Notes: generated from the letters alone by a model not told the origin. A stretch of DNA of 64,000 bases from Amarolinea aalborgensis (GCF_900491745.1 NZ_UETR01000016.1:17904-81903); one strand, 5' to 3'. Numbered from the stretch's first letter, positions 36,718-47,704 are shown. Program-made: numbers and translations.

Positions 36718-38276
36718 TGCAGGCGCAGGCAACGTTCAGCCAACCGTCCACAGCACGACGGCGGCGTGTATGGATGCAAGCCGCTGTGGTTCTGCTGGCT
36801 TTTGGGGTGTTTTGTTCCGGCCTGACGAGCGAGTCGCTGTGGCTAGACGAAGTCAGCAGCATTCATAACAGCCAACTCCCCGTCGGCCAGGTGGTGCAAG
36901 CAGCCGCGGCCGATACGCATCCGCCGCTCTACTACCTGACTTTGCACTTTACGATCAGAATACTGTCTGCCAACCAGCCGTTGCAGGGCCATACCGGCGA
37001 ATTCATCGCCCGCTGGCCGTCTGTCCTGGCCGGCGTGCTCAGCGTTGCCACGCTGATGGCGCTGGCGCTGCGCGTGGCTGCCGCTCGCCGTGAGATCGGA
37101 CATTGGAGAGCGGAGATCGGATTGCTGGCGGGCCTGTTCTTCGCCTTGTCGGCCTACGCGCGCTGGTATGCGCAAGAGACGCGCATGTACGCCCTGCTGA
37201 CGCTGTGGGGTTTGCTGGCAACCTATTGGCTGCTGCGCGCCGCATCGCAGGGGCGCGCCTGGCGCGGCCGGCTGGTTTACGTCCTGCTGTGCGTCGCCGG
37301 GTTGTACACGCACTACTATTTTGTCATGGTGCTGCTTGTGCACAACCTCCTGGCCCTGGTTGAGCTGGGGCGTCGCTGGCGGAAGTCGCGACCGAACATC
37401 AGCGCAGCCATCTTGGCTTGGATCGGCATTCAAGGCGCCATCGGCCTGGCCTTCGCGCCCTGGCTGCCGACCCTGTTGACGCAAGTGAGTCGCGGCGAAG
37501 GCCTGTGGATTGCCCTGGCTGTCGGCCGACCGGATCTGCCAACGCTGGCCTATGCGCTGATCCAGTTCGTGGGGATGCCAGTCAGCGGCCCGGCCCTTGT
37601 GCGCTATGCCAGCTACGCGCTGGCGCTGGGGCTGTGTGGGTGGGGCGCGTGGCAGATTGCGCGGCCGGCCTGGCGTTCGACCGTGACGGTGGCGCTGATT
37701 TACGCGGCTGCGCCCGCGGCGGCTGCCCTGCTGATTTCGCAGGCGCGCCCGATCTTTGCCAGCCGCTATCTGCTCGTGGCGCTGCCGGGCTGGTGCCTGC
37801 TGCTGGCGCTCGGTGTGACCGCGTTGGCCCGTGCGCGCTGGCGCCACATCGTCACCGGCGCGCTGGTAATCTTGATGAGCGTGACCGTTGCGACGCAGGC
37901 CCTGACGCCAGAAAACCCGCCCTGGCGCGACGTAGCGGCGTGGGTGCGGGCGCAGGCGCAGCCAGGTGATTTTGCCGTCTTCATTCCCTCGTTTCACTGG
38001 CGGCCGTTCACCTACTACGCGGGGCGCGATCTGGTGGCATATCAAGATGAACTGTGGCTGCCCAACGATGACCTGGACTGGCGAGCGCAGTTTGCCGCCG
38101 CGGCGCAGGGCCATCCGCGCATCTGGCTCCTCTGGTGGCGTGCCCATTGGGGAGATCCGCGGGGCCGCGTGCGTGAGATGCTTGATGCGCAGGCGACGCT
38201 GGTGGCGCAGCGCGAATTCCAGGGCGTGGACCTGGTGCTGTTGTACGATTTGGCTGGCAGGAATTTGCACCCGTAG
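36717..38276 (+). CDS. GT39-family (PMT/ArnT-like) membrane glycosyltransferase inside nuo operon
   Basis: A 519-residue GT-C type membrane protein. The first loop after helix 1 carries the catalytic-type acidic motif LWLDEVSS. This is followed by HPPLYYLTLHF, RWPSVLAGVLSVATLMAL, and FALSAYARWYAQETRMYALL, all typical of family 39. It would transfer a lipid-linked sugar outside the membrane. It is not a complex I subunit, yet it starts on the stop codon of nuoK (TGATG) and is followed by nuoL after 97 bases. Around base 37092 it has a peptide (RREIGHWRAEIG) encoded by GGAGATC-like heptamers found elsewhere in the window. Confidence 0.85.
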   Translation: MQAQATFSQPSTARRRRVWMQAAVVLLAFGVFCSGLTSESLWLDEVSSIHNSQLPVGQVVQAAAADTHPPLYYLTLHFTIRILSANQPLQGHTGEFIARWPSVLAGVLSVATLMALALRVAAARREIGHWRAEIGLLAGLFFALSAYARWYAQETRMYALLTLWGLLATYWLLRAASQGRAWRGRLVYVLLCVAGLYTHYYFVMVLLVHNLLALVELGRRWRKSRPNISAAILAWIGIQGAIGLAFAPWLPTLLTQVSRGEGLWIALAVGRPDLPTLAYALIQFVGMPVSGPALVRYASYALALGLCGWGAWQIARPAWRSTVTVALIYAAAPAAAALLISQARPIFASRYLLVALPGWCLLLALGVTALARARWRHIVTGALVILMSVTVATQALTPENPPWRDVAAWVRAQAQPGDFAVFIPSFHWRPFTYYAGRDLVAYQDELWLPNDDLDWRAQFAAAAQGHPRIWLLWWRAHWGDPRGRVREMLDAQATLVAQREFQGVDLVLLYDLAGRNLHP

Positions 38277-38373
38277 AGCGGGCTGCTGGCCCAACGATGA
38301 TCGTTCGGAAGGGCGGCCCGGCCGCAAAACGGATGGGGTTTGGGATTTCGGCTTTTTTGGGGTTTAGGTTTCT

Positions 38374-40251
<1,878 letters not shown>

Positions 40252-40262
40252 AAGGAGTGAAG

Positions 40263-40622
40263 ATGACGCCGATTGTGCTGCGGGAAGAATCGCTCATCGA
40301 GGCGGTCAATCAAGCAGCTCGTCAGGAAGGCCTTGACACGGCTGAACTTGTGGCACGAGCGGTGCGATCCTACCTGGCTGCCTATCGTCAGCAGCGCATT
40401 CTGGCCGAGACGGACGCGTGGCAGCGACTCGACTCGCAGGAGCGCGCACGATTCGAAGGGCGGTATGTGGCTGTCTACCACGGGCAGGTGGTAGACAGTG
40501 ATCCCGATCAGGGAGAGCTTTTCAGTCGCATTCAGGATCGGTATGGTAACCAACCGATCTTGATTACACCTGGCGGCAGCCAACCGATGACTCGCTATCG
40601 CATCCGTTCGGCGCGGCGGTGA
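40263..40622 (+). CDS. RHH-like plus DUF5678-like small protein inside nuo operon
   Basis: The protein has 119 residues from the ATG six bases after AAAGGAG. The N-terminal part (LREESLIEAVNQAARQEGL, ELVARAVRSYL) looks like a ribbon-helix-helix DNA-binding fold. The C-terminal part (RFEGRYVAVYHGQVVDSD and SRIQDRYGNQPILI) has the pattern of DUF5678. The stop overlaps the next gene's GTG (GTGA), so the two are coupled. An antitoxin- or regulator-like role for the downstream protease-like protein is possible. That is an inference; the family has no settled function. Confidence 0.75.
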   Translation: MTPIVLREESLIEAVNQAARQEGLDTAELVARAVRSYLAAYRQQRILAETDAWQRLDSQERARFEGRYVAVYHGQVVDSDPDQGELFSRIQDRYGNQPILITPGGSQPMTRYRIRSARR

Positions 40623-41038
40623 CAGTCATGTCGCATTATGATGAACTGAAGTACCCGCCGGCCCCCGTGCTCGAACTGAGGATGAGTTGCCCGGACAGCA
40701 GCCCATCTTCAGCACCGGTCTCAGCGCTGATTGACTCGGGCAGCGATTTTACGCTGGCGCCAGAAAAGTGGTTGATCGAAATCGGGGCGCCGGTTCTCCG
40801 TACAGCGTCGGTGCGTGGACTGTGGAGCGATTACCGCTCTGTGATGTTGTATTTGGTTGATCTGCACCTTGAGCAGGGTGTTTTGACGAACATCGAAGTG
40901 GTTGGCGTCTCAAGTCATGATCCCGAGGATGACCAGGAGATGATTCTGGGGCGTAATGTACTCAATAAACTCATTGTATTACTGGACGGACCCCGTTTGC
41001 TGAGCGAAGTGTTGCAGCGCCGTCCGCTGAAGTTCTAG
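40619..41038 (+). CDS. Retropepsin-like aspartyl protease family protein
   Basis: The protein has 139 residues from a GTG overlapping the previous stop; an ATG three codons later at 40628 is the alternative. The active-site motif is ALIDSGSDFTLAP (D-S-G), with the partner hydrophobic strand and ILGRNVLNKL near the C-terminus. The flap region would be around VRGLWSDYRSVM. This is the single-domain clan AA type that acts as a homodimer. With the preceding DUF5678-like gene it forms a two-gene cassette between nuoL and nuoM; nothing in complex I assembly is known to need it. Confidence 0.8.
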   Translation: MTVMSHYDELKYPPAPVLELRMSCPDSSPSSAPVSALIDSGSDFTLAPEKWLIEIGAPVLRTASVRGLWSDYRSVMLYLVDLHLEQGVLTNIEVVGVSSHDPEDDQEMILGRNVLNKLIVLLDGPRLLSEVLQRRPLKF

Positions 41039-41053
41039 TAGCTGAGAAAGAAC

Positions 41054-42553
41054 ATGACCTTCTTACTCTCGATCATTGTCTTCCTACCCCTCGCTGGCGC
41101 GTTGATTTTGCTTTTTCTTCGTCAGGAGCGGGCGCAGCGTGTTTGGGCGCTGGTAGTTTCCCTGGCGACCTTCGTCGTTTCCTTGGGTCTGCTGGTCTGG
41201 TGGCAGAACGGCGAAACCGGAATGCAGTTCGTCGAACAGCGGGCCTGGATTCCGGCTTTCAACATCCAGTACTACCTGGGCGTGGACGGCATCAGCCTGT
41301 GGCTGGTGCTGCTGACGACGTTCCTCACGCCGCTGGTCATCTTCTTCTCCTGGCAGAGCATCCACACCCGCACGCGCAGTTTCTATTTCTTCATGCTGCT
41401 GATGGAAACGGCGATGCTCGGCGTCTTTACCGCGCTGGACCTGATCCTCTTCTACGTCTTTTGGGAGGCGAGCCTGGTGCCGATGTACTTCATCATCGGC
41501 CAGTGGGGCGGGCCGCGGCGCATTTACGCCAGCGTCAAGTTCTTCCTGTATACCCTGGCCGGCAGCGCGCTGATGCTCGTCGCCATCCTGGTGGTCTATT
41601 TCTACGGCGGCACCTTCGACGTGGTGGTGCTGCAGGGCAAGAACCTGGCCTACATCGTGCAGTTCTGGGCCTTTTTGGCCTTTGCCCTCGGCTTCGCGAT
41701 CAAGGTGCCGCTCTTCCCCTTCCACACCTGGCTGCCTGACGCCCACGTGGAAGCGCCGACCGCTGGTTCGGTCATCCTGGCGGGCGTCCTCCTCAAGATG
41801 GGCACCTACGGCTTCTTGCGCTTCTGTCTGCCGCTCTTCCCGCAAGCCACCGTCACCTTTGTGCCCTGGCTGTCCACCCTGGCCGTAATTGGCATCCTCT
41901 ATGGCGCGCTGGTCGCGCTGCGCCAGCGTGACATCAAGAGCCTGGTCGCCTACTCATCCGTCGCCCACCTGGGCTTCGTGGTGCTCGGCATTTTCACCTT
42001 GACTCCCCAGGGCATGTCGGGCGCGGTCTTGCAGATGGTCAACCACGGCCTGAGCACGGGCGCGCTGTTCTTGTTGGTTGGTATGCTCTATGAACGCCTG
42101 CACACGCGCATCATGAGCGAGTTCAGCGGCCTGTGGAAAGAAATTCCGATCTATGGCGGGCTTCTCCTGATCGTCATGCTCTCATCGGTAGGCCTGCCAG
42201 GCTTGAATGGCTTCGTGGGCGAGTTCACCATTCTGCTGGGCGCGTTCAAGGCCAATCCGGCTTTCGCCTGGCCGGCCACGGCTGGCATCATCCTGGCCGC
42301 CTGGTACCTGCTGACCGCCTTCCGCCAGATGATGCAAGGTCCGCTCAGCAAACCGAAAACGATTACCGTCCTGCCTGATCTGACTCGACGCGAAATTGCC
42401 ATCATGGCGCCGTTGGTCGTGCTCTTCGTGATCATCGGCCTCTTCCCCAACCTGTTCTTCGATAAGATCAATCCCTCCGTCGAAAGCCTGGCCCAACATC
42501 TCAAGGCGTCCCCGCCGGCCGTGATGATTGACCAGGGTCGCCCCGGATTTTAG
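41054..42553 (+). CDS. nuoM: NADH-quinone oxidoreductase subunit M
   Basis: A 499-residue antiporter-like proton-pumping subunit. LGVDGISLWLVLLTTFLTPL, FYVFWEASLVPMYFIIGQWGG, PLFPFHTWLPDAHVEAPTAGS, and SVAHLGFVVLGIFTL are diagnostic. The conserved Glu in WEASLVPM and Lys residues in the central helices are present. It begins 15 bases after the aspartyl protease gene, within GAAAGAACATG. Its stop lies 13 bases before nuoN. Confidence 0.96.
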   Translation: MTFLLSIIVFLPLAGALILLFLRQERAQRVWALVVSLATFVVSLGLLVWWQNGETGMQFVEQRAWIPAFNIQYYLGVDGISLWLVLLTTFLTPLVIFFSWQSIHTRTRSFYFFMLLMETAMLGVFTALDLILFYVFWEASLVPMYFIIGQWGGPRRIYASVKFFLYTLAGSALMLVAILVVYFYGGTFDVVVLQGKNLAYIVQFWAFLAFALGFAIKVPLFPFHTWLPDAHVEAPTAGSVILAGVLLKMGTYGFLRFCLPLFPQATVTFVPWLSTLAVIGILYGALVALRQRDIKSLVAYSSVAHLGFVVLGIFTLTPQGMSGAVLQMVNHGLSTGALFLLVGMLYERLHTRIMSEFSGLWKEIPIYGGLLLIVMLSSVGLPGLNGFVGEFTILLGAFKANPAFAWPATAGIILAAWYLLTAFRQMMQGPLSKPKTITVLPDLTRREIAIMAPLVVLFVIIGLFPNLFFDKINPSVESLAQHLKASPPAVMIDQGRPGF

Positions 42554-42566
42554 AGGGTCATCCAAC

Positions 42567-44027
42567 ATGCCGATCCAGATACCGACGCTCGATTTTCTTG
42601 CCATCTTGCCCCAACTCGTGTTGGTGGCTATGGCGCTGCTCATTCTCATGGCCGAAGTGACGCTGCTGCGCAGCAACAAACGCCTTCTCGGTTGGCTGGC
42701 GCTGATCGGCCTCTTGCTGGCGATGGGAGCCAGCGCCTGGTTATGGCCCGGCCCAGTCCGGCATTTCCAGAACATGGCCGTGGCTGACTCTTTTGCCCTC
42801 TTTGCCAACGTTATCATCTTGACCGCCGGCGCGCTCGGCATTCTGCTCTCGTTTGGCTATATCGAGCGTGTCAGCGACAGCGTCGGCGAATATTACGCCC
42901 TGCTGCTGCTGGCCTGCGCGGGCATGACGGCCATCAGCGCTTCCACCAGTCTGATGACGATTTTCCTGAGCCTGGAAATCCTTTCCCTGGCCCTCTATGT
43001 CATGACCGGTTTCAACCTGAAGCAGCCCCGCTCCACCGAAGCTGCGATGAAGTATTTTCTGCTTGGCGCGTTTGCCAGCACCTTCTTCCTTTTTGGCTCA
43101 GCCCTCGTTTACGCGGCCACGCAGACCACGAACCTTGCGCTCATTGCGCGTTTCCTGGCCGTGTTTTCCGTTTCCAGCCCCATGGCCCCGCTGCTGCCGG
43201 TCGGTGTGGGGCTGCTCCTGATCGGCTTCGGCTTCAAGGTGGCGATGGCGCCTTTCCACATGTGGGCGCCTGATGCTTACCAGGGCGCGCCCACGCCGGT
43301 CACAGCCTTCATGTCGGTCGGCACCAAGGCCGCGGCTTTCGCTGCACTCCTGCGTGTGCTGGCTGCCATGACCAGTTTCGATAAACCGTGGTTGTGGGTG
43401 ATCGCGATCCTGGCTGTGTTGACGATGACCGTGGGCAACCTGGCCGCGCTGCGCCAGACGAGTCTTAAGCGCCTGTTAGCCTATTCCAGCATTGCGCACG
43501 CCGGCTATATCCTGGTAGGCCTGACCGCTAACAGTGATCAGGCCGTCGGCGCTACGCTCTATTATCTCTTTGCCTACGCGTTCATGAACATCGGCGCCTT
43601 TGCTGTCGTGCAGGTGTTGGAGAACGCGGCCGAGATGGACGTGGACGTCAGCGCGCCCAATGGCCTGGGCAGCCGTCATCCGGCGCTGGCTGCGATCATG
43701 ACCATCTTCATGCTCTCGCTGGCGGGCATCCCGCCCCTGGCTGGCTTCTTCGGCAAGCTCTACGTCTTCAAAGCCGCCGTGGATGCCGGTTGGGCCTGGC
43801 TGGTCATTGTGGCCGTGCTCAACAGCGCGCTCAGCGCGTATTACTACCTGCGCGTCACCGTCAATATGTACCTGGGCAGCGAAACGGCGAGCGGACAAAT
43901 CAACCTGAACCCGGCCTGGAATGTTGTGCTGTTGGTGGCTGTGTTAGGCGCCGTGCTGGTGGGCGTGTGGCCCACGCCGTGGATCTCCCTGGCGCGCACG
44001 ACGCTGCTGGCCCTGGTGGGTGGGTGA
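42567..44027 (+). CDS. nuoN: NADH-quinone oxidoreductase subunit N
   Basis: The 486-residue antiporter-like subunit is the last gene of the operon. The start MPIQIPTLDFLAILPQL has AGAGGGT upstream; the longer open frame overlaps nuoM and is a shadow. Family segments are LSLEILSLALYVMTGFNL, SAMKYFLLGAF-like AAMKYFLLGAFASTFFLFG, FHMWAPDAYQGAPTPVTAFM, and SIAHAGYILVGL. A strong hairpin follows the stop. Confidence 0.95.
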   Translation: MPIQIPTLDFLAILPQLVLVAMALLILMAEVTLLRSNKRLLGWLALIGLLLAMGASAWLWPGPVRHFQNMAVADSFALFANVIILTAGALGILLSFGYIERVSDSVGEYYALLLLACAGMTAISASTSLMTIFLSLEILSLALYVMTGFNLKQPRSTEAAMKYFLLGAFASTFFLFGSALVYAATQTTNLALIARFLAVFSVSSPMAPLLPVGVGLLLIGFGFKVAMAPFHMWAPDAYQGAPTPVTAFMSVGTKAAAFAALLRVLAAMTSFDKPWLWVIAILAVLTMTVGNLAALRQTSLKRLLAYSSIAHAGYILVGLTANSDQAVGATLYYLFAYAFMNIGAFAVVQVLENAAEMDVDVSAPNGLGSRHPALAAIMTIFMLSLAGIPPLAGFFGKLYVFKAAVDAGWAWLVIVAVLNSALSAYYYLRVTVNMYLGSETASGQINLNPAWNVVLLVAVLGAVLVGVWPTPWISLARTTLLALVGG

Positions 44028-44059
44028 TTTCGACCGATCACGGTCGCATCATGAGAGAG

Positions 44060-44094
44060 GGGCGGCGCGGCTGATCCAGCAGCGCCGCCCGTTT
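44060..44094 (+). terminator. Terminator of complex I operon
   Basis: GGGCGGCGC (44060-44068) pairs with GCGCCGCCC (44082-44090). Inside it GCTG and CAGC pair as well, giving a long GC-rich stem followed by GTTTC. It sits 33 bases after the nuoN stop. Confidence 0.8.
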
Positions 44095-44125
44095 CATTGG
44101 TCACACGGTTGACATCCAACGCTCC

Positions 44126-44154
44126 TTGACAGTCAGCGCACACAATGTTAGAAT
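44126..44154 (+). promoter_or_regulatory. Promoter of cysteine desulfurase gene (TTGACA-17-TAGAAT)
   Basis: TTGACA at 44126-44131 and TAGAAT at 44149-44154 are 17 bases apart, with the gene start 38 bases downstream. Confidence 0.82.
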
Positions 44155-44192
44155 TCGTTGGCCTTTAGAATTTCGATCTTGGATTGAGTGCT

Positions 44193-45371
44193 ATGCCAAC
44201 TGCGAATCGTATCATCTATTTTGACCATGCCGCAACGACGCCGGTGGCGCCCGAAGTCGTCGAGGCCATGCTGCCTTACTTCAGCGGATCCTATGGCAAC
44301 CCCTCCAGCATCCACCGATTAGGGCGAGAATCGGCGCGCGCGCTCGATCAGAGCCGCCAGGGCATTGCCCATTTTCTCAACTGCCAGCCCCACGAGATCG
44401 TTTTCACCAGCTGCGGCACCGAAGCTGACAACCTGGCGTTGCGCGGCGTCGCCCTGGCGCAGCGGGCGCGCGGGCGCGGCCGGCATCTGATCGTCTCCGC
44501 CGTGGAGCACAAGGCCGTCCTGCAAACAGCCCTCGACCTGCGCGACCACTACGGCTTTGAGCTGACCGTTCTGCCGGTGGATAAGGATGGCGTGGTTGCG
44601 GTGACTGACCTGGAGGCCGCCCTGCGCCCGGACACCATCCTGATCAGCGTCATGTACGCCAACAACGAGATCGGCTCTATTCAGCCGCTGCCAGAGATCG
44701 GCGCGCTGGCGCGGGCGCGAGGAATCCCGTTCCATACCGATGCGGTGCAGGGGGGCGGACTGCTTCCGCTCGACGTGGACGATTTGCAGGTGGATTTGCT
44801 GGCGCTCTCGGCGCACAAATTCTACGGGCCAAAAGGCATTGGCTTGCTTTATGTACGTCGCGGCACGCCCTTGTGGTCCCAGGTGACGGGCGGCAGCCAG
44901 GAAGCAAAACATCGCGCAGGCACCGAAAATGTGCCGTATATCGTGGGCATGGCCAAGGCCTTGACGCTGGCGCAGATGTCGCGCGTGAACAACAACGCGC
45001 ACCAGGCCATCTTGCGCGACCGCTTGATCAACCGGGTTCTGCGCGAGATTCCCGATGTGCGGGTCAGCGGTCACCGCACGCAGCGTTTGCCCAACCATGC
45101 CAGCTTTCTGATTGGCGGCCTGGAGATCCAAGGGGTGCTCATGGGCCTCGACATGGCCGGTATTGCGGCTTCCAGCGGCTCAGCCTGCACCAGCGCGGCA
45201 CAGGAGCCGTCGCATGTGCTGATGGCGTTGGGCGTGGATCCTGCAACCGCGGCCGGTCATCTGCGCCTGACCCTGGGACACAGCACGACGGATGCGGACA
45301 TCGAGGCGTTGATGGATGCACTGACGCCGTTGGTGGCGCGCCTGCGCCAGATGACGGCGGCGTACGCGTGA
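44193..45371 (+). CDS. Cysteine desulfurase (IscS/NifS family)
   Basis: A PLP enzyme of 392 residues that removes sulfur from cysteine as a persulfide. Features are YFDHAATTPVAPEV, GNPSSIHRLGR, EHKAVLQT, the PLP Lys in ALSAHKFYGPKGIG, and the catalytic Cys in SSGSACTSAAQEPSHVL. A TTG three codons upstream is in frame, but the ATG is preferred. It heads a cluster ending with mnmA, so it probably feeds sulfur to tRNA thiolation and perhaps Fe-S cluster assembly for the adjacent complex I. Confidence 0.94.
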   Translation: MPTANRIIYFDHAATTPVAPEVVEAMLPYFSGSYGNPSSIHRLGRESARALDQSRQGIAHFLNCQPHEIVFTSCGTEADNLALRGVALAQRARGRGRHLIVSAVEHKAVLQTALDLRDHYGFELTVLPVDKDGVVAVTDLEAALRPDTILISVMYANNEIGSIQPLPEIGALARARGIPFHTDAVQGGGLLPLDVDDLQVDLLALSAHKFYGPKGIGLLYVRRGTPLWSQVTGGSQEAKHRAGTENVPYIVGMAKALTLAQMSRVNNNAHQAILRDRLINRVLREIPDVRVSGHRTQRLPNHASFLIGGLEIQGVLMGLDMAGIAASSGSACTSAAQEPSHVLMALGVDPATAAGHLRLTLGHSTTDADIEALMDALTPLVARLRQMTAAYA

Positions 45372-45409
45372 ACAATCACGATGGCTAGATCGGGCATGAC
45401 AGAGGTGAG

Positions 45410-46321
45410 ATGATGACTGCTACCCTCACGACGCCGCGGCGAACCAACCACAAGCCGCCGCGTGCCCTGCCAGAAGTGGGCCGCGGCTGGCCGGCCGATA
45501 TCTTGGAAGCGTATGCGCGCATCAACGGCCCCTACACGATTGACAATGCGGAAACAATTCTGGATCAGGAGGCAGTCGAGCTTTACAACGGCTGGCTGGT
45601 TTGGCAGGAAATGACCGATTTTTCTGAGCGCATGGTGGCCGGCAATATCCAGGCGATGTTGGATCTCTCGGCGCGCAAGGCGGGCTTTGGCGCTGGCTTG
45701 CCCGACCAGATGGAATGCCTGCTGAGCAACGGCGATGTCATCAAACCCGACATTGCCTTGATTTCATGGACGCGGGCGGCGACGGCGCAGCCCACGGGTC
45801 CCAGCGAGCGCCTGATTCTGCATGGCTGTCCAGAGCTGGTCGTGGAGACGCGGTCGCCTTCCAATCGCCGCGCCCAAGAGCGACGTAAGCGCCAGCTTTA
45901 CTTTGCCAACCAGGCGGAGGTGGTGTGGGATGTGGATGTACGCCGCCAGCGCATCTACGTCTATCGCGCGCAGAACCCGCTGCAGCCGGAGGCCTACGGC
46001 ACGGACGATGTCATCACGTGCGAGCCATTCCTGCCTGGCTGGCAGCGGCGCGTGGCCGACATCTTTGCCATGCAGGCATCAGCCGAAACCGTGGCTGGCG
46101 AAGTCGCTACGGCCTGGATCGCGGAAGGGCGTGCGGAAGGGCGTGTAGCCACTCTGCGCAGCCTGCTGCCAACCCTTGCCCGTTACCGCTTTGGCGCGGC
46201 GCTTGCGCCGGAAACCGTGGCGCAACTGGACGCATGTGATGAACCTGCGCTGCTGCGGCTGCAATCGCTGATCGAAACGGCCCCGACATTGGACGCATGG
46301 ACGGCTGCGATTCCAGCATGA
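45410..46321 (+). CDS. Uma2 family (DUF820) putative endonuclease
   Basis: A 303-residue Uma2-type protein with a PD-(D/E)XK-like restriction-enzyme fold. The core reads ELYNGWLVWQEMTDF, NGDVIKPDIALISW, CPELVVETRSPSNRRAQERR with the catalytic D-E-x-K type arrangement altered to E-T-R, and VVWDVDVRRQRIYVYR. A C-terminal helical extension follows (AEGRAEGRVATLRSLL). A GAGGTGAG site precedes double ATG codons. The stop overlaps mnmA (ATGA). Uma2 proteins are very abundant in Chloroflexota and Cyanobacteria, and their role is unknown. Its place between two sulfur-relay genes is unusual. Confidence 0.85.
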   Translation: MMTATLTTPRRTNHKPPRALPEVGRGWPADILEAYARINGPYTIDNAETILDQEAVELYNGWLVWQEMTDFSERMVAGNIQAMLDLSARKAGFGAGLPDQMECLLSNGDVIKPDIALISWTRAATAQPTGPSERLILHGCPELVVETRSPSNRRAQERRKRQLYFANQAEVVWDVDVRRQRIYVYRAQNPLQPEAYGTDDVITCEPFLPGWQRRVADIFAMQASAETVAGEVATAWIAEGRAEGRVATLRSLLPTLARYRFGAALAPETVAQLDACDEPALLRLQSLIETAPTLDAWTAAIPA

Positions 46322-47448
46322 CCGATAAACGTGACATAACCGTAGTCGTGGCAATGAGCGGCGGCGTGGACAGTTCTGTGGCCGCGGCCCTGTTGGTGGA
46401 GCAGGGATATCGCGTCATCGGCGTGATGATGCGCCTGTGGGCTGAGATCAGCAACGGGGAGGCGCTCAGCAACAAGTGCTGTTCCCTCGAATCGGTCACC
46501 GATGCACGCCGCGTGGCCGATGCGCTGGACATTCCGTTCTACCTGATCAACGTGGAACGACCGTTCAAAGAGAACGTGGTGGATACCTTCATCCAGGGCT
46601 ATAGCGACGCGCTGACGCCGAACCCCTGTCTGGCGTGCAATCGCACCATTCGCCTGGGGTTCCTGTTTGACTATGCGCGCACCCTGGGCGCCGATTACCT
46701 GGCAACCGGTCACTACGCGCGCGTCCGTCAGGTGGACGCGCCCCAGGGCGCGCTCGCGGCCTGGGATGGCCTGGACTATCCGCTCTATCAGCTTTGGCGC
46801 GGCGTGGATGCGTCCAAAGATCAGAGCTACGTCCTGCACATGGCCTCGCAGCGCGAACTGGCGCATCTGATGTTCCCCCTGGGCGAATTGACCAAGCCCC
46901 AGGTGCGCGATCTCGCGGCGGCTCGCGGCCTGACCGTGGCGAGCAAGCGTGAGAGCCAGGACCTCTGCTTTCTGGCTGACAATGACTATCGCCGCTTTTT
47001 GAGCGATTGGGCGCCAGCGGCTGTACAAGCCGGACCGATCATCAACCAGGCCGGGCAGGTGCTGGGACAGCATGAGGGCCTGGCCTTCTACACCATCGGT
47101 CAGCGCAAGGGCCTGGGAATCGGCGCGCCGGAACCGCTGTTTGTGCTGCGGCTGGATGCCAGCCGCAACGCTGTGATTGTTGGTCCAGCGGCTGCGCTCG
47201 GCCAGACTGAATTGACCGCCAGCCAGGTGACGTGGGGCGTGAGGCAGCCGCCCGACGCGCCGCTGCAGGTGCAAGCGCGCATTCGCTACAAGGCGCATGA
47301 GGTTCCTGCTCTGGTGACGCCGCTGGCAGCGAATAGGGTACACGTGCAGTTTGACCATCCCTTGCGCGACATCACGCCGGGCCAGGGCGTTGTTTTCTAT
47401 GATGGCGACGCGTGCCTGGGGGGAGGCGTCATTGACCGGGCTGTTTGA
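46318..47448 (+). CDS. mnmA: tRNA-specific 2-thiouridylase MnmA
   Basis: This 376-residue enzyme adds sulfur to U34 of Lys, Glu and Gln tRNAs using sulfur passed on from a cysteine desulfurase. The ATP PP-loop is AMSGGVDSSVAA. The catalytic Cys pair lies in NPCLACNRTIRLGFL and ESQDLCFLADNDYRRF, and ATGHYARV and FYTIGQRKGLGIG are typical. The start MTDKRDITVVV overlaps the upstream stop as ATGA; the longer frame is a shadow. Association with the cysteine desulfurase gene supports the assignment. Confidence 0.96.
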   Translation: MTDKRDITVVVAMSGGVDSSVAAALLVEQGYRVIGVMMRLWAEISNGEALSNKCCSLESVTDARRVADALDIPFYLINVERPFKENVVDTFIQGYSDALTPNPCLACNRTIRLGFLFDYARTLGADYLATGHYARVRQVDAPQGALAAWDGLDYPLYQLWRGVDASKDQSYVLHMASQRELAHLMFPLGELTKPQVRDLAAARGLTVASKRESQDLCFLADNDYRRFLSDWAPAAVQAGPIINQAGQVLGQHEGLAFYTIGQRKGLGIGAPEPLFVLRLDASRNAVIVGPAAALGQTELTASQVTWGVRQPPDAPLQVQARIRYKAHEVPALVTPLAANRVHVQFDHPLRDITPGQGVVFYDGDACLGGGVIDRAV

Positions 47449-47704
47449 TTTGCTGGTGCACCCGGCGCTGTGGCTGAGCCTGTGCCTGGCGCTGCTCTAT
47501 GCCGCGATCTTCCATGCCTGGCAGGGCCGCACCCTGGGCGGGCTGGGATGGTTCATCCTGGCTTCGCTCGCCGGTTTCGCCGCAGGTCATTTTGCTGGGG
47601 CCGCGCTGCGTTTTCCGGCCCTCGGTCAGGCGCAAATTGTGACGGGAACGCTGGGCGCGGTGTCGGCCCTGGCCGTGGTGCGCAGCCGCTTTCACAAGGC
47701 ATGA
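47432..47704 (+). CDS. Small three-helix membrane protein
   Basis: A TTG start at 47432 is inferred from the excellent GGGGGGAGG site five bases upstream, inside the end of mnmA. The 90-residue product reads TGLFDLLVHPALWLSLCLAL and onward, with three membrane helices and a short basic end (RSRFHKA). No family is recognised. Overlap with mnmA suggests co-expression. Confidence 0.65.
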   Translation: MTGLFDLLVHPALWLSLCLALLYAAIFHAWQGRTLGGLGWFILASLAGFAAGHFAGAALRFPALGQAQIVTGTLGAVSALAVVRSRFHKA

